A stretch of DNA of 64,000 bases from Euzebyales bacterium (GTDB taxonomy: Bacteria; Actinomycetota; Nitriliruptoria; Euzebyales; JAHELV01). A program made the translations under genes and the position numbers. The DNA is taken from positions 1-64,000 of the forward strand of contig DASUUK010000074.1 in the NCBI GenBank assembly GCA_036374135.1, given 5' to 3'. A model generated the notes under the pieces. The model was not told the DNA's origin, did not search any database, and worked only from the letters and a program-made list of their open reading frames with translations. Positions 42,840 to 52,186 of the stretch are shown here, in pieces. The first letter of the stretch is position 1. Each line of letters starts with the position of its first letter.

Positions 42840-44084
42840 CTACCCGAGGATGAACAGCGCCACGGCGGGCGCCACGATGAACACGCCGACGATGTACGCG
42901 GGCACGACCGACTTACGTCGTGCCGCCAGGTCGGCCAACCGCTCCGCACCGGCGATCGGGATCCGCCGCATCGCGGGCACCGGGAAGAACAGCAGGATGC
43001 CGGCCAGGTTGAACAACAGGTGGACGAGCGCGATCTGCAGTCCCTCGACCTGCGGCACGGCCAGCGCGGCGATCAGCGCCGTGACGGTCGTACCCACGTT
43101 CGCACCGAGCGTGATCGGGTAGGCGTTCGGCAGGGTCAACACGCCCGCCGCCATCATCGGTACCAGCAGCGACGTCGTGATGCTCGACGACTGGACCGCC
43201 ACGGTCAGCGCGACGCCGACGAGGATGCCGAGCGCACCGCTGCGACCCAGCACCGCGTTCAGCGAGCGCTCCGCCGCACCTGCGATGAGCAGTCGCATGT
43301 TCTTCGTGATCAACGCCAGGGTGACGAACAGCAGACCGAGGCCCAGCACGATCAGCAGCACTGCGCTCGCCCGTCCGGGAACGACACCGACCAGTGACTC
43401 GAAGGCTGCCGCTCCGGCACCGACAGCGGCCTTGAGCGGGCTCTCGAACTCGCCACCGGTCGCGCCGGCCAACGGGCCGCTCAACGCGATGGCGGTCCGC
43501 GAGAGCACGCCCGTGAGCAGTTCCAGCGGCAGGAGGACACCCACGGCCAGCAGGTTGAACAGATCGTGCACGGTCGCCCCGGCGAACGCCCGTCGGAAGT
43601 CGTTGGTGCGCCGGACGGCACCGAGGGACGCCAGCGTGTTGGTCACGGTGGTCCCGATGTTGGCGCCCATGACCATCGGCACGGCCGCCGACACCGAGAG
43701 CACGCCGGTGCCGACCAGCGCGACGATCGTCGACGTCGAGACCGATGACGACTGGACGAGCACCGTGGCGAGCACACCGACCGCGAGACCGGCGATGGGG
43801 TTGGCGACGCCACGGAACAGGGAACCGGCCGTATTGGATCCGAGCCCCGAGATGCCCTCGCCGAGGATGTCGATGCCGACGAGGAATCCGTACAGCAGTG
43901 CCACCAGCGCGACGAGCCGCGCCGCGTGCACCCACACCGGAGAGTGGTGCGTCGTCCGGATGTCTCCCGTCGACTCGATGTCGATCATGGTGGTCGGTGG
44001 CGGCGTCGGCGTGTGAGGGCGCGCCTGGGCATCGGTCACGGCCTCGTCAGGTCGTGACTGCAGGTGGTCGCTCATGGTTGCCAT
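42840..44084 (-). CDS. Na+/phosphate cotransporter (NptA/PNaS family)
   Basis: A 414-residue membrane protein with the duplicated family signature: QSSSVSTSTIVALVGTGVLS and GANIGTTVTNTLAS in the first half, QSSSITTSLLVPMMAAGVLT and GANVGTTVTALIAA in the second. About eight to ten helices are seen. It lacks the C-terminal PhoU domain of some relatives; a separate PhoU gene follows. It takes up phosphate with sodium. The N-terminal 50 residues are polar and proline-rich. The start is uncertain between two ATGs nine bases apart (44084 and 44075). Confidence 0.9.
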   Translation of the reverse strand: MATMSDHLQSRPDEAVTDAQARPHTPTPPPTTMIDIESTGDIRTTHHSPVWVHAARLVALVALLYGFLVGIDILGEGISGLGSNTAGSLFRGVANPIAGLAVGVLATVLVQSSSVSTSTIVALVGTGVLSVSAAVPMVMGANIGTTVTNTLASLGAVRRTNDFRRAFAGATVHDLFNLLAVGVLLPLELLTGVLSRTAIALSGPLAGATGGEFESPLKAAVGAGAAAFESLVGVVPGRASAVLLIVLGLGLLFVTLALITKNMRLLIAGAAERSLNAVLGRSGALGILVGVALTVAVQSSSITTSLLVPMMAAGVLTLPNAYPITLGANVGTTVTALIAALAVPQVEGLQIALVHLLFNLAGILLFFPVPAMRRIPIAGAERLADLAARRKSVVPAYIVGVFIVAPAVALFILG

Positions 44085-44143
44085 GATCTGGATGACGGAC
44101 AACGGCACGGCGTACGCCAGATGAACGTGGGGTGAACGGTCGC

Positions 44144-46366
44144 TCAGGACGTGGTGTCGGCGAGCGGCGGCTCGAGCCGGACGAGCAGGCCGTCGCGGGT
44201 GCCGGCGTACACGGCGTCCGGCGTGCCGGCGAGCGACGTGATCCGGCCGAAGCCCGACGCGCGCCAGACCTCGTACCCTGTCGCGAGATCCAACCCGCGT
44301 GCGCCGCCTCCGACATCGCTGACGATGACGTGGCGTCCGGTGCTCGTGGCGATCGGCGTGAGTTCCCGCTCCGCCTCGAACTCCCATCGCCGCGCCCCGG
44401 ACTCGATCGACAGCGCGGTGGCGCCCGAGCCGACCACCGCCACGACGGTGTCGCGGTCGGCGATGATGGTCGGCGCCTGCTCCGCGATCCCGTCGACGGG
44501 CTCGCACCACCGCGGCACGCCATCGGCCGGGTCGTACGCGCAGACGTCGCCCGAGCGGTCGGCGACGACCACGACATCGGGCAGCAGCGCCAGCGAGTCG
44601 AGCCACGGATCGTCGACCTGCACCTGCCAACGGGCGCGTGGACGTGCACCGCCGCCCAGGCTGTCACGTACCACCGGACCGTCCGGATCCAGCACCCACA
44701 GCGTCTCGCTGTCGAGCATGGCGACCGCGTCCTCCGTCGCGGCGACAATCGCCCCGTCGTCGATGCGCTGTCCGTCGCCGTCGAAGGACCACACGCCGCC
44801 GCCGGTCTCCGCATCGAGGGCCAGCAGTTCCGGCGCGACGCGGCCGACACCGATGCCGTAGATGGACCCACCGGCCGTGGCCAACGAGTTGATGGGAGCC
44901 ACGATGTCCGCCTGCTGCCACAGGCGGGTGCCGTCACGCGTCGACAGACCGCGGAACTGCGCACCGCGCAGGGCCACGACGTCATCGGCAACGGCGATGT
45001 CGGTGAGCACGCCGATGTCGATCCGGCGCGTCCACCGTCTCGTCCCGTCACCGGCGGCGACCGCGACGACGTCGTGTGCCGCGGCCGTGACCGCGGTGTC
45101 GCCCACAACGCGCAGATCGTGCAACGGCTCGTCACCGACGGCGCGCTGCCATGCGACCCCCGCAGCGGGCGGCGTGTCGTCGGCCGCGGTCAGCGAGCCC
45201 GAGGCCACGCTGTCCGGAAGGTCGACGCCGACGATGTCGAGGTCCCGGTCACGCACGACCGAGGCGAGCGCCAGCGTGGAGATGATGCCCAACATCACGG
45301 CCAGGGTGGCGAGCGGCCATCCGGGTGCCACCCGGCCGGCACGTCGCGACGCGCGCCCCGTTCGCGGTCCCCGGCCGTTGCGCGACGGCGCTGCTGCGGG
45401 CGACCCGGGCGGGGCAGCGTCCCGGGCGTTCCGGGCGACCGCGATGTCCCCGGTGCTCCACGCAGCGCCGACGGCGACGCGCAGCGACCCCGTCCTGCCG
45501 GTCGCGCGCAGCAGATCGGCGCACGACGCGTGCCGCTGATCGGGTCGCTTGCCCATGCCCGCCCGCAACGCCCCGACCAGATCGCGGTCCGCGTCCGTCT
45601 GCAACGTCGGATGGACCGGTACGGCGCTGAACATGTGGGCGCCGAACAACCCTGCGGCGGTGTCGCGTTGGAACGGTGGGCCACCCGTGACGCAGTGGTG
45701 GAGCGCACACGCCAGGCTGTACTGGTCCGCGCGACCGTCGATCGCCCGCCCGCGCAACCGCTCGGGTGCCACGTAGGCGATGTCGGCGAGATCGATCGCC
45801 GCCCGGTCCGTGGTCGCCCGATGGGTCAGCAGCGTGGCGATGCCAAAACCGCGCAGGCTGATCCGAGGTCCGTTCTGCCCTACCCCGTGGACGATGATCG
45901 TGCGGGGGCTCACCGCGCCGTGCACGACACCGGCTGCGTGGGCGTGGTCGAGTGCCTCCGCGAGATCGCTCAGCAGTGCGACCGCGTCGTCGTGTGCGAG
46001 CCGACCGTGATCGCGCACGTACCGGTCGAGGGTGACGCCGTCCACGGCGGCGGTCGCGACGTACACCCGATCGTCGGACCGACCGGCGTCGAGGATCGGG
46101 ACGAGCGTGGGGTGGCTGACCCCCACTGCCGCGCTGACCGCGCGCAGGTACCGCGTCGCGACCAGGTGCCCGGCCTCGTCATCGGACAGGGGCCGGCTCA
46201 CGCGGAGCACCACCGGCAGGGGCGTCGCGCCGTCCGTGCCATCCGGCACCGCCCGGTGCAGTGAGGAGACCGAGTCCGTCGTCAGATGCGCTTCGATGCG
46301 GTAGCCCGCGACGGTGTCGCCGATTGACGGTGGTGGCGCGGACGCCACGTCAGCGGACGCGGCCAT
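44144..46366 (-). CDS. membrane-anchored pseudokinase (Ser/Thr kinase fold) with extracellular beta-propeller
   Basis: A 740-residue protein. Residues about 20-290 follow the protein-kinase fold but lack catalytic residues. The VAIK lysine strand reads PVVLRVSRPL, the catalytic loop reads VVHGAVSPRTIIVHG instead of HRDLKPxN, and DFG is replaced by RGFG. Activation-segment features remain (YVAPERLRGRAIDGRADQYSL). A basic linker and one membrane helix (WPLATLAVMLGIISTLALA, about 365-383) follow, then a PQQ-type beta-propeller with W-rich blades (VWSFDGDGQ, RWEFEAE, VWRASG). Such proteins may sense external ligands and signal by binding. ATG 46366 is used; the GGAGG upstream is rather distant. 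It is divergent from dnaE2. Confidence 0.85.
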   Translation of the reverse strand: MAASADVASAPPPSIGDTVAGYRIEAHLTTDSVSSLHRAVPDGTDGATPLPVVLRVSRPLSDDEAGHLVATRYLRAVSAAVGVSHPTLVPILDAGRSDDRVYVATAAVDGVTLDRYVRDHGRLAHDDAVALLSDLAEALDHAHAAGVVHGAVSPRTIIVHGVGQNGPRISLRGFGIATLLTHRATTDRAAIDLADIAYVAPERLRGRAIDGRADQYSLACALHHCVTGGPPFQRDTAAGLFGAHMFSAVPVHPTLQTDADRDLVGALRAGMGKRPDQRHASCADLLRATGRTGSLRVAVGAAWSTGDIAVARNARDAAPPGSPAAAPSRNGRGPRTGRASRRAGRVAPGWPLATLAVMLGIISTLALASVVRDRDLDIVGVDLPDSVASGSLTAADDTPPAAGVAWQRAVGDEPLHDLRVVGDTAVTAAAHDVVAVAAGDGTRRWTRRIDIGVLTDIAVADDVVALRGAQFRGLSTRDGTRLWQQADIVAPINSLATAGGSIYGIGVGRVAPELLALDAETGGGVWSFDGDGQRIDDGAIVAATEDAVAMLDSETLWVLDPDGPVVRDSLGGGARPRARWQVQVDDPWLDSLALLPDVVVVADRSGDVCAYDPADGVPRWCEPVDGIAEQAPTIIADRDTVVAVVGSGATALSIESGARRWEFEAERELTPIATSTGRHVIVSDVGGGARGLDLATGYEVWRASGFGRITSLAGTPDAVYAGTRDGLLVRLEPPLADTTS

Positions 46367-46672
46367 GTGTACGTGGTGCCTCCTGCACGAGGACGGACAC
46401 GGGTGCGCGGCGGCCTGGCCACCACGGCAGGGCTGTGCGGGCAGGGGCGACGCCGCCATGCCGGAAGTGAGGATAGGTGGACGACCACCGGATCGACCGG
46501 ACGGTAACCCAACGAGATCCTGCAATCACTTTCGGCGTTTTCCCTGTCGCACTGCCGTTTCGAATACCCGACATCATCACGTTCACGCGTGACCCCTACC
46601 AGCCCCAATCTCATGCGGAAGCGGCAGAGGGGGCCACAGCATCGAACATGCGTTCGAGTAGACTTCGCACCG
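46367..46672. other. divergent intergenic region between the pseudokinase and dnaE2
   Basis: About 300 bases without a gene. It holds the LexA box at 46642-46657 close to dnaE2. The AT content rises around 46520-46580 (ATCACTTTCGGCGTTTTCC), where promoter elements are plausible, though no clear -35/-10 pair was fixed. Confidence 0.5.
46642..46657. promoter_or_regulatory. LexA (SOS) box of dnaE2
   Basis: TCGAAC-ATGC-GTTCGA is a perfect match to the actinobacterial LexA consensus, ending 15 bp before the dnaE2 start. It is the same class of site as upstream of imuA', so both operons should respond together to DNA damage. Confidence 0.93.
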
Positions 46673-49600
46673 ATGGGATGGCACAACCCCCCGATGCCAT
46701 GGCGGGAGCTCGCCGATCGGCTGGGTGACACCTCGCAGCGCCGCGCTGACGGGCGGGCGCGGAACGCGCCTGACATCGCCGACGGGGGCGACAGCCCTGC
46801 CTGGTCACGCCGTCGCATGCCCTACGAACCACCGCGGTCGACCGGGCCGGTGTCCGCCACCCCCTACGCAGAGCTGCACTGCCACTCCAACTTCAGCTTC
46901 CTCGACGGCGCCTCCCATCCCGAGGAGCTGGCCGAGGAGGCCGCGCGACTCGGTCTGGAGGCCTGCGCCCTCACCGACCACGACGGTCTGTACGGCGTCG
47001 TCCGCTTCGCCGAGGCGGCGGGAGCGCTGAACCTGCGCACGGTGTTCGGCGCCGAGCTCACCCTCGGCTCGGCCACCCGCGGCAACGGGATGGCCGATCC
47101 CGAGGGACGCCACCTCCTGGTCATCGCCCGCGATCCGGTGGGGTACGCCTCCCTGTCCCGTGCACTCAGCCTCGCGCAGCTCCGTGGCAGCAAGGGCGCA
47201 CCCGTCGCCGATCTCGACGAGCTCGGCGAGCTGGCGGACGGTCACTGGGCGGTGCTGACCGGCTGCCGCAAGGGCGTCGTGCCGCAGACGCTGGCCAGCG
47301 ACGGCCTCGACGCCGCGCACCGCGAGCTCGAGCACCTGATCTCGGTGTTCGGTCGCTGTCATGTCAAGGTCGAGCTGATCGACCACGGCGACCCGGGTGA
47401 CACCGGCCGCAATGACGCACTCGCCGATCTCGCCACCCGCTGCCGGGTCGAGACCGTCGTCACCAACAACGTCCACTACGCCACGCCGCAACGCGCCCAC
47501 CTGGCCGGCGCGCAGGCCGCCGTCCGGGCACGTCGCAGTATCGACGAGCTCGATGGCTGGCTGCCCGCCGCCGGCACGGCGCACCTGCGGTCCGGCGCCG
47601 AACAGGCCGCCCGCTTCGCCCGCTACCCCGGCGTGCTCGAGACCACGACCGACCTGGCACTCGCATCGGCGTTCGACCTGCGCCTGGTGGCTCCGCGGCT
47701 ACCCGACTTCCCCGTACCCGCCGGCCACACCGAGGCCAGCTGGCTGCGACAGCTGACGATGGAGGGCGCCCTGCGCCGCTACGGGGCACCCGACGCCGAG
47801 CAGGTGCCCGGCGCCTACCTGCAGATCGAGCGGGAGCTGACCACGATCACCGATCTCGGGTTCCCCGGCTACTTCCTCATCGTGTGGGACATCGTGGAGT
47901 TCTGCCGACGGTCCAACATCTACTGCCAGGGACGTGGGTCGGCCGCCAACTCCGCGGTGTGCTACGCGCTGGGCATCACCAAGGCCGATCCGGTCGATCT
48001 GAAGTTGTTGTTCGAACGGTTCCTCTCCCCCGCGCGCGACGGGCCTCCCGACATCGACCTCGACATCGAGAGTGGTCGACGCGAGGAGGTCATCCAGTAC
48101 GTCTACGGGCGGTACGGACGCCACCACACCGCGCAGGTCGCCAACGTGATCACCTACCGGCCCCGGTCGGCGATCCGCGACGCCGGCCGGGCGCTGGGCT
48201 TCTCCCCCGGCCAGCTCGACCGCTGGGCGCGGCGGCTCGACGGCTGGGGCCCGCTGCGCGAGGTCGCCGCGCCGTCCGCCGGAGCCCAGGGTTCACCAGA
48301 GGGCGAGCGCCAGCGAGCCGGCGGGCGGGGATCACCAGAGGGCGAGCGCAAGCGAGCCGGCCGGCGGGGATCACCAGACCCGGACGCGGTGCCGGAGCCT
48401 GTCGTCGACCTGGCGGCCCAGCTCGAGGGGTTCCCGCGCCACCTGGGCATCCACTCGGGCGGCATGGTGATCTGCGACCGACCGGTCATCGACGTCTGCC
48501 CCGTCGAATGGGCGACGATGCCCGACCGCAGCGTGCTGCAGTGGGACAAGGACGACTGCGCCGCGATCGGCCTGGTCAAGTTCGACCTGCTGGGGCTGGG
48601 GATGCTCGAGGTGCTCCACCGCGCCGTGGACCTGATCGCCGCCCACGAGCGGACCGCGATCGACCTGGCGCACATCCCGCAGGAGGATGCGGTGTACGCC
48701 ATGCTGTCGCGGGCGGACTCGATCGGGGTCTTCCAGGTCGAGAGCCGCGCGCAGATGGGGACGCTGCCCCGGTTGAAGCCGCGGGAGTTCTACGACCTGG
48801 TGGTCGAGGTCGCGCTCATCCGTCCCGGACCGATCCAGGGTGGATCCGTCCACCCCTACATCCGTCGCCGCAACGGGGTGGAGGACGTCACCTACCTGCA
48901 CCCGCTGCTCGAGAAGCCCCTGGCGAAGACCCGAGGCGTGCCGCTGTTCCAGGAACAGATGATGGAGATCGCGGTCGAGGTGGCCGGGTTCACCGCCACC
49001 GAGGCCGACGAGCTGCGCCAGGCGATGGGCGCCAAGCGCAGCCGCGAGCGCATGGAGCGCCTGCGGGACCGGTTCTACGCGGGCATGGCCACCCGTGGGA
49101 TCACCGGGGAGGTGGCCGACCAGATCTACGACAAGCTGCTGGCGTTCGCCAACTTCGGTTTCCCCGAGAGCCACTCGGTCAGCTTCGCCTACCTGGTCTA
49201 CGCGTCGGCGTGGCTGAAGCTGCACCACCCCGCGGCGTTCCTGGCCGCGCTGCTCGACGCCCAGCCCATGGGGTTCTGGGCGCCCCAGACCCTGATCGCC
49301 GACGCCGAGCGCCACGGCGTGGTGGTCCGCGGCCCCGACGTGCACGCCAGCGCGGCCGCCACCACGCTGGAACCCCTCACCCACCCCTCTGGGGAGACCT
49401 GTCAACACCCAACCGACGGATCTTCCCCACAGCCGGCAGGGGTCCCCGACGAGCAGCTGGCGGAGCGGCACCCGGCGGACGGGGCGCTGGCGGTGCGGCT
49501 GGGGCTGTCGCACGTCCGTACGGTCAGCGACGACCTGGCGGAGCGCATCGCCGCCGGCGCACCGTACGACAGCCTGGATGCCCTCGTCCGGCGGTGCCGG

Positions 49601-50179
49601 CCGGCGGTCGCCCAGGCCGAGGCGCTGGCCACCGCCGGCGCGTTGGAACCCCTGGTGTCGGGACGGCGACGCGCGTTGTGGGCCGCCGGCGCCGCCGCCC
49701 GCGCCGCACCCGACCAACTGGAGCACACGACGACCGGCACCACCGCGCCCGAGCTGGCTCCCATGACCTTGTTCGACGAGGTCGGCGCCGACCTGTGGGC
49801 GACGGGGGTGACGACGACCGCCGCCCCCATGGCGTTCGTCCGCGACCGGCTGCGTCGTGACGGCGTGCTGACCGCGGCCGACCTCGACACCGCTGAGCCG
49901 GACCGTGTCGTGGCAGTCGGCGGCGTGGTGACCCACCGGCAGCGCCCCGCCACCGCTGGTGGCACGACGTTCATGAACCTCGAGGACGAGACCGGCCTGG
50001 TCAACGTCGTGTGCTCCGAGGGGGTCTGGACCCGCTACCGGACCATCGCCCGCAGCAGCAGCGCCCTGGTCGTGCACGGCCGGCTGGAGCGCGCCGAGGG
50101 TGTGGTCAACCTGATCGCCACCCGGATCGATCGCCTGGATCTGCACCTGGGGACCGGCCGGTCACGGGACTTCCGCTGA
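46673..50179 (+). CDS. dnaE2: error-prone DNA polymerase III alpha subunit DnaE2
   Basis: A 1168-residue C-family polymerase. The start MGWHNPPMPWREL matches the conserved N-terminus of actinobacterial DnaE2 (MGWxNPPxxW). The PHP domain has YAELHCHSNFSFLDGASHPE and ALTDHDGLYG. The catalytic core includes QGRGSAANSAVCYALGIT and PDIDLDIESGRREEVIQYV with the active-site aspartates. Later come FPESHSVSFAYLVYASAWLK and a C-terminal OB fold (VVAVGGVVTHRQRP, FMNLEDETGLVNVV). It performs mutagenic translesion synthesis with ImuB. A 39-base repeat is inserted at about residues 540-570. The LexA box lies just upstream. Confidence 0.96.
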   Translation: MGWHNPPMPWRELADRLGDTSQRRADGRARNAPDIADGGDSPAWSRRRMPYEPPRSTGPVSATPYAELHCHSNFSFLDGASHPEELAEEAARLGLEACALTDHDGLYGVVRFAEAAGALNLRTVFGAELTLGSATRGNGMADPEGRHLLVIARDPVGYASLSRALSLAQLRGSKGAPVADLDELGELADGHWAVLTGCRKGVVPQTLASDGLDAAHRELEHLISVFGRCHVKVELIDHGDPGDTGRNDALADLATRCRVETVVTNNVHYATPQRAHLAGAQAAVRARRSIDELDGWLPAAGTAHLRSGAEQAARFARYPGVLETTTDLALASAFDLRLVAPRLPDFPVPAGHTEASWLRQLTMEGALRRYGAPDAEQVPGAYLQIERELTTITDLGFPGYFLIVWDIVEFCRRSNIYCQGRGSAANSAVCYALGITKADPVDLKLLFERFLSPARDGPPDIDLDIESGRREEVIQYVYGRYGRHHTAQVANVITYRPRSAIRDAGRALGFSPGQLDRWARRLDGWGPLREVAAPSAGAQGSPEGERQRAGGRGSPEGERKRAGRRGSPDPDAVPEPVVDLAAQLEGFPRHLGIHSGGMVICDRPVIDVCPVEWATMPDRSVLQWDKDDCAAIGLVKFDLLGLGMLEVLHRAVDLIAAHERTAIDLAHIPQEDAVYAMLSRADSIGVFQVESRAQMGTLPRLKPREFYDLVVEVALIRPGPIQGGSVHPYIRRRNGVEDVTYLHPLLEKPLAKTRGVPLFQEQMMEIAVEVAGFTATEADELRQAMGAKRSRERMERLRDRFYAGMATRGITGEVADQIYDKLLAFANFGFPESHSVSFAYLVYASAWLKLHHPAAFLAALLDAQPMGFWAPQTLIADAERHGVVVRGPDVHASAAATTLEPLTHPSGETCQHPTDGSSPQPAGVPDEQLAERHPADGALAVRLGLSHVRTVSDDLAERIAAGAPYDSLDALVRRCRPAVAQAEALATAGALEPLVSGRRRALWAAGAAARAAPDQLEHTTTGTTAPELAPMTLFDEVGADLWATGVTTTAAPMAFVRDRLRRDGVLTAADLDTAEPDRVVAVGGVVTHRQRPATAGGTTFMNLEDETGLVNVVCSEGVWTRYRTIARSSSALVVHGRLERAEGVVNLIATRIDRLDLHLGTGRSRDFR
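48290..48378 (+). repeat. 39-nt tandem repeat inserted in dnaE2
   Basis: Two full 39-base copies and the start of a third encode GSPEGERQRAGGR, GSPEGERKRAGRR and GSPDPD. The copies begin at 48290, 48329 and 48368 and are almost identical. They add a basic, glycine-rich loop between the polymerase segments WGPLREVAA and LEGFPRHLGIHSGG, which are nearly adjacent in relatives. It looks like an in-frame intragenic repeat insertion. Confidence 0.8.
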
Positions 50180-50204
50180 TCCCCACCGTCTAGGCTGGGC
50201 AGCC

Positions 50205-51656
50205 GTGCTGACCCAACCGTTGTCCTTCGACACCATTCAGAAGACCCTGCCGGACCGCGTCGACGCCGGCCTGTCGACGCACGGGCCGCTGATCGTGCTC
50301 CCGTCGCTGAGCTTCCCTCCCAGCGAGCTCGTCAAGATCACCGCGATCGAACGCTACGAGGAACGGCTGCTGTACCTGCTGCTGCAGCTCGCCGATCCCG
50401 CCGCGCGGATCACCTACGTGACCTCCCTGCCGATCGATCCGGCGGTGATCGACTACTACCTGGACTTCCTGCCCGATCCCGCCGACGCGCGGTCGCGGCT
50501 GGCGCTCGTGACCGTGGGCCGGTTCTCGGGGCGCGGGCTCGCCTACGACCTGGCGGACGACGCCGACGCGCTCGATCGCGTGCGCACCGCGCTCGGCGGC
50601 GACACTGACCGCGCGGTGATCCTGCCCTTCAACGTCACCGAGGCCGAGCGCCGGGTCGCCGTCGAGCTGGGCGCACCACTGTTCGCCGCGCACCCCGATC
50701 TCATCGCGCACGGCTCCAAGACCGGCTCGCGCCGAGCGGCGCGTGCGGCCGGTGTGAACGTCCTGCCCGGCATGGAGGATCTGTGGTCGACCGAGGCGAT
50801 CAGCGCCGCGGTCGACGAGCTGCGTCGTGCGCACGACGGGGTGGACGCGGTCGTCGTGAAGCTCAACAACGGGTTCTCCGGCCAGGGCAACGCGATAGTC
50901 ACGTGGAGCGGACGGTCGGCGGCGCTGGCCGACCGCGAGACCGTCTTCTGCGCCCCCGGCGAGACCTGGACGTCGTTCACGGCGAAGATCCAGGACGAGG
51001 GCGCGATCGTCGAACAGCTGGTGACCGGCCGGACGGCATCACCGAGCGCCCAGGCATGGATCTCGCCGACCGGTCGCCTGACGGTCCTGTCGACCCACGA
51101 TCAGATGCTCGGCGGTCCCGGCGGGCAGGTCTACCTGGGCTGTCGGTTCCCCGCCGACCGGGCCTACCGCGCGCAGATCATCGACCACACCGTCGCCGTG
51201 GGCCGTCAACTGGCGGATGCCGGTGTCGTCGGCCCGTACGGGATCGACTACACCGTCGTCGACCACGACGACGGCCACCGCGTCCACCTGTCGGAGATCA
51301 ACCTGCGCCTCGGCGGCACGACCCATCCGTTCGGCATGGCCCAGACGGCGACCGGCGCGACCACCGACCCCCACGCCGACGGCCTGCTCACCGACGACGG
51401 CCCCCGGGTCTACATCGCCAGCGACAACCTCAAGGACCCGAGCCTCGTGGGAACGTCGCCGGAAGTGGTCATCGCGCGGGTGCGGACGGCCGGCCTGGCG
51501 TTCGACCGGGCGACGGGCACCGGTGTCACCCTCCACCTCATGGGCGCCCTGCCGGAGCACGGCAAGGTCGGTGCGGTCGCAATCGCGCGTTCACACGACG
51601 AGGCTGAAGCGATGTTCGCCCAGCTCACCGCTCTGTTGACCAGCGGAACGGCGTAG
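50205..51656 (+). CDS. PGM1-like ATP-grasp peptide ligase
   Basis: A 483-residue protein resembling the peptide ligase of pheganomycin synthesis and its many homologues. A pre-ATP-grasp region is at about 1-160 (GPLIVLPSLSFPPSELVKI, ERLLYLLLQLADP). The ATP-grasp core has VVVKLNNGFSGQGNA (about 222-236), GAIVEQLVTG, GPYGIDYTVV and HLSEINLRLGGTTHPFGM with metal-binding E and N. A C-terminal domain follows. The enzyme class joins amino acids or peptides. It starts 25 bp after dnaE2, on the same strand, and may share its transcript. No precursor peptide or biosynthetic gene is next to it, so the product is unknown. Confidence 0.83.
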   Translation: MLTQPLSFDTIQKTLPDRVDAGLSTHGPLIVLPSLSFPPSELVKITAIERYEERLLYLLLQLADPAARITYVTSLPIDPAVIDYYLDFLPDPADARSRLALVTVGRFSGRGLAYDLADDADALDRVRTALGGDTDRAVILPFNVTEAERRVAVELGAPLFAAHPDLIAHGSKTGSRRAARAAGVNVLPGMEDLWSTEAISAAVDELRRAHDGVDAVVVKLNNGFSGQGNAIVTWSGRSAALADRETVFCAPGETWTSFTAKIQDEGAIVEQLVTGRTASPSAQAWISPTGRLTVLSTHDQMLGGPGGQVYLGCRFPADRAYRAQIIDHTVAVGRQLADAGVVGPYGIDYTVVDHDDGHRVHLSEINLRLGGTTHPFGMAQTATGATTDPHADGLLTDDGPRVYIASDNLKDPSLVGTSPEVVIARVRTAGLAFDRATGTGVTLHLMGALPEHGKVGAVAIARSHDEAEAMFAQLTALLTSGTA

Positions 51657-51667
51657 GGGACGCGGGC

Positions 51668-52186
51668 TCAGTGCGCCTGGTCGGTCAGTGCCCTGTAGAA
51701 GGCACGGGGGTTCTGGATCCAGCGGAAGACGTGGATCGGGTCACCGGTCGGTGACCTGGTGATGACGGTGCCGTAGTTCAACCAGCGACCGATCGGGCCC
51801 TGGCGGAACAGGATGCCCTGCCGGAACACGGGTTTGATCGCGGCGCCCTTGATGATCAGCGACCGATACTCGAAGACACGACGGCTCGAGATCACCAGCA
51901 CGGTGCGCGCCCACAGCAGCACGCGCACGAGCAACGCCACGATGGCCGCGACGAAGATCCAGCCGAACAACCCGACCATGATGCCCGCACCTGATGCCGA
52001 GACGAGCATGCCGGCGATCACGAGCAGGGCCAGCGTGCCCAGCACCGGACCGACGAGCACGATCGGATGCTTACGGTTGATGTAGTTGATCTCCTCGCCG
52101 TGCAGCAGGTAGCCTGAGATGTTCGGCAACGGGATCGACGAGACCTGCGGGCGCAGCTCCGACAGCTCCGTGTCGCCGTCGCTCAC
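51668..52186 (-). CDS. membrane protein with bacterial PH-like domain
   Basis: A 172-residue protein. A short N-terminal section with GYLLHGEEINYINRKHPIVL leads into two hydrophobic helices (VGPVLGTLALLVIAGMLVSA and GLFGWIFVAAIVALLVRVL). A bPH2-type domain follows (VISSRRVFEYRSLIIKGAAI, GRWLNYGTVITRSPTGDPIHV). Function unknown; these proteins are common membrane-associated proteins in actinobacteria. It is convergent with the PGM1-like gene, with 11 bp between the stops. Confidence 0.82.
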   Translation of the reverse strand: MSDGDTELSELRPQVSSIPLPNISGYLLHGEEINYINRKHPIVLVGPVLGTLALLVIAGMLVSASGAGIMVGLFGWIFVAAIVALLVRVLLWARTVLVISSRRVFEYRSLIIKGAAIKPVFRQGILFRQGPIGRWLNYGTVITRSPTGDPIHVFRWIQNPRAFYRALTDQAH

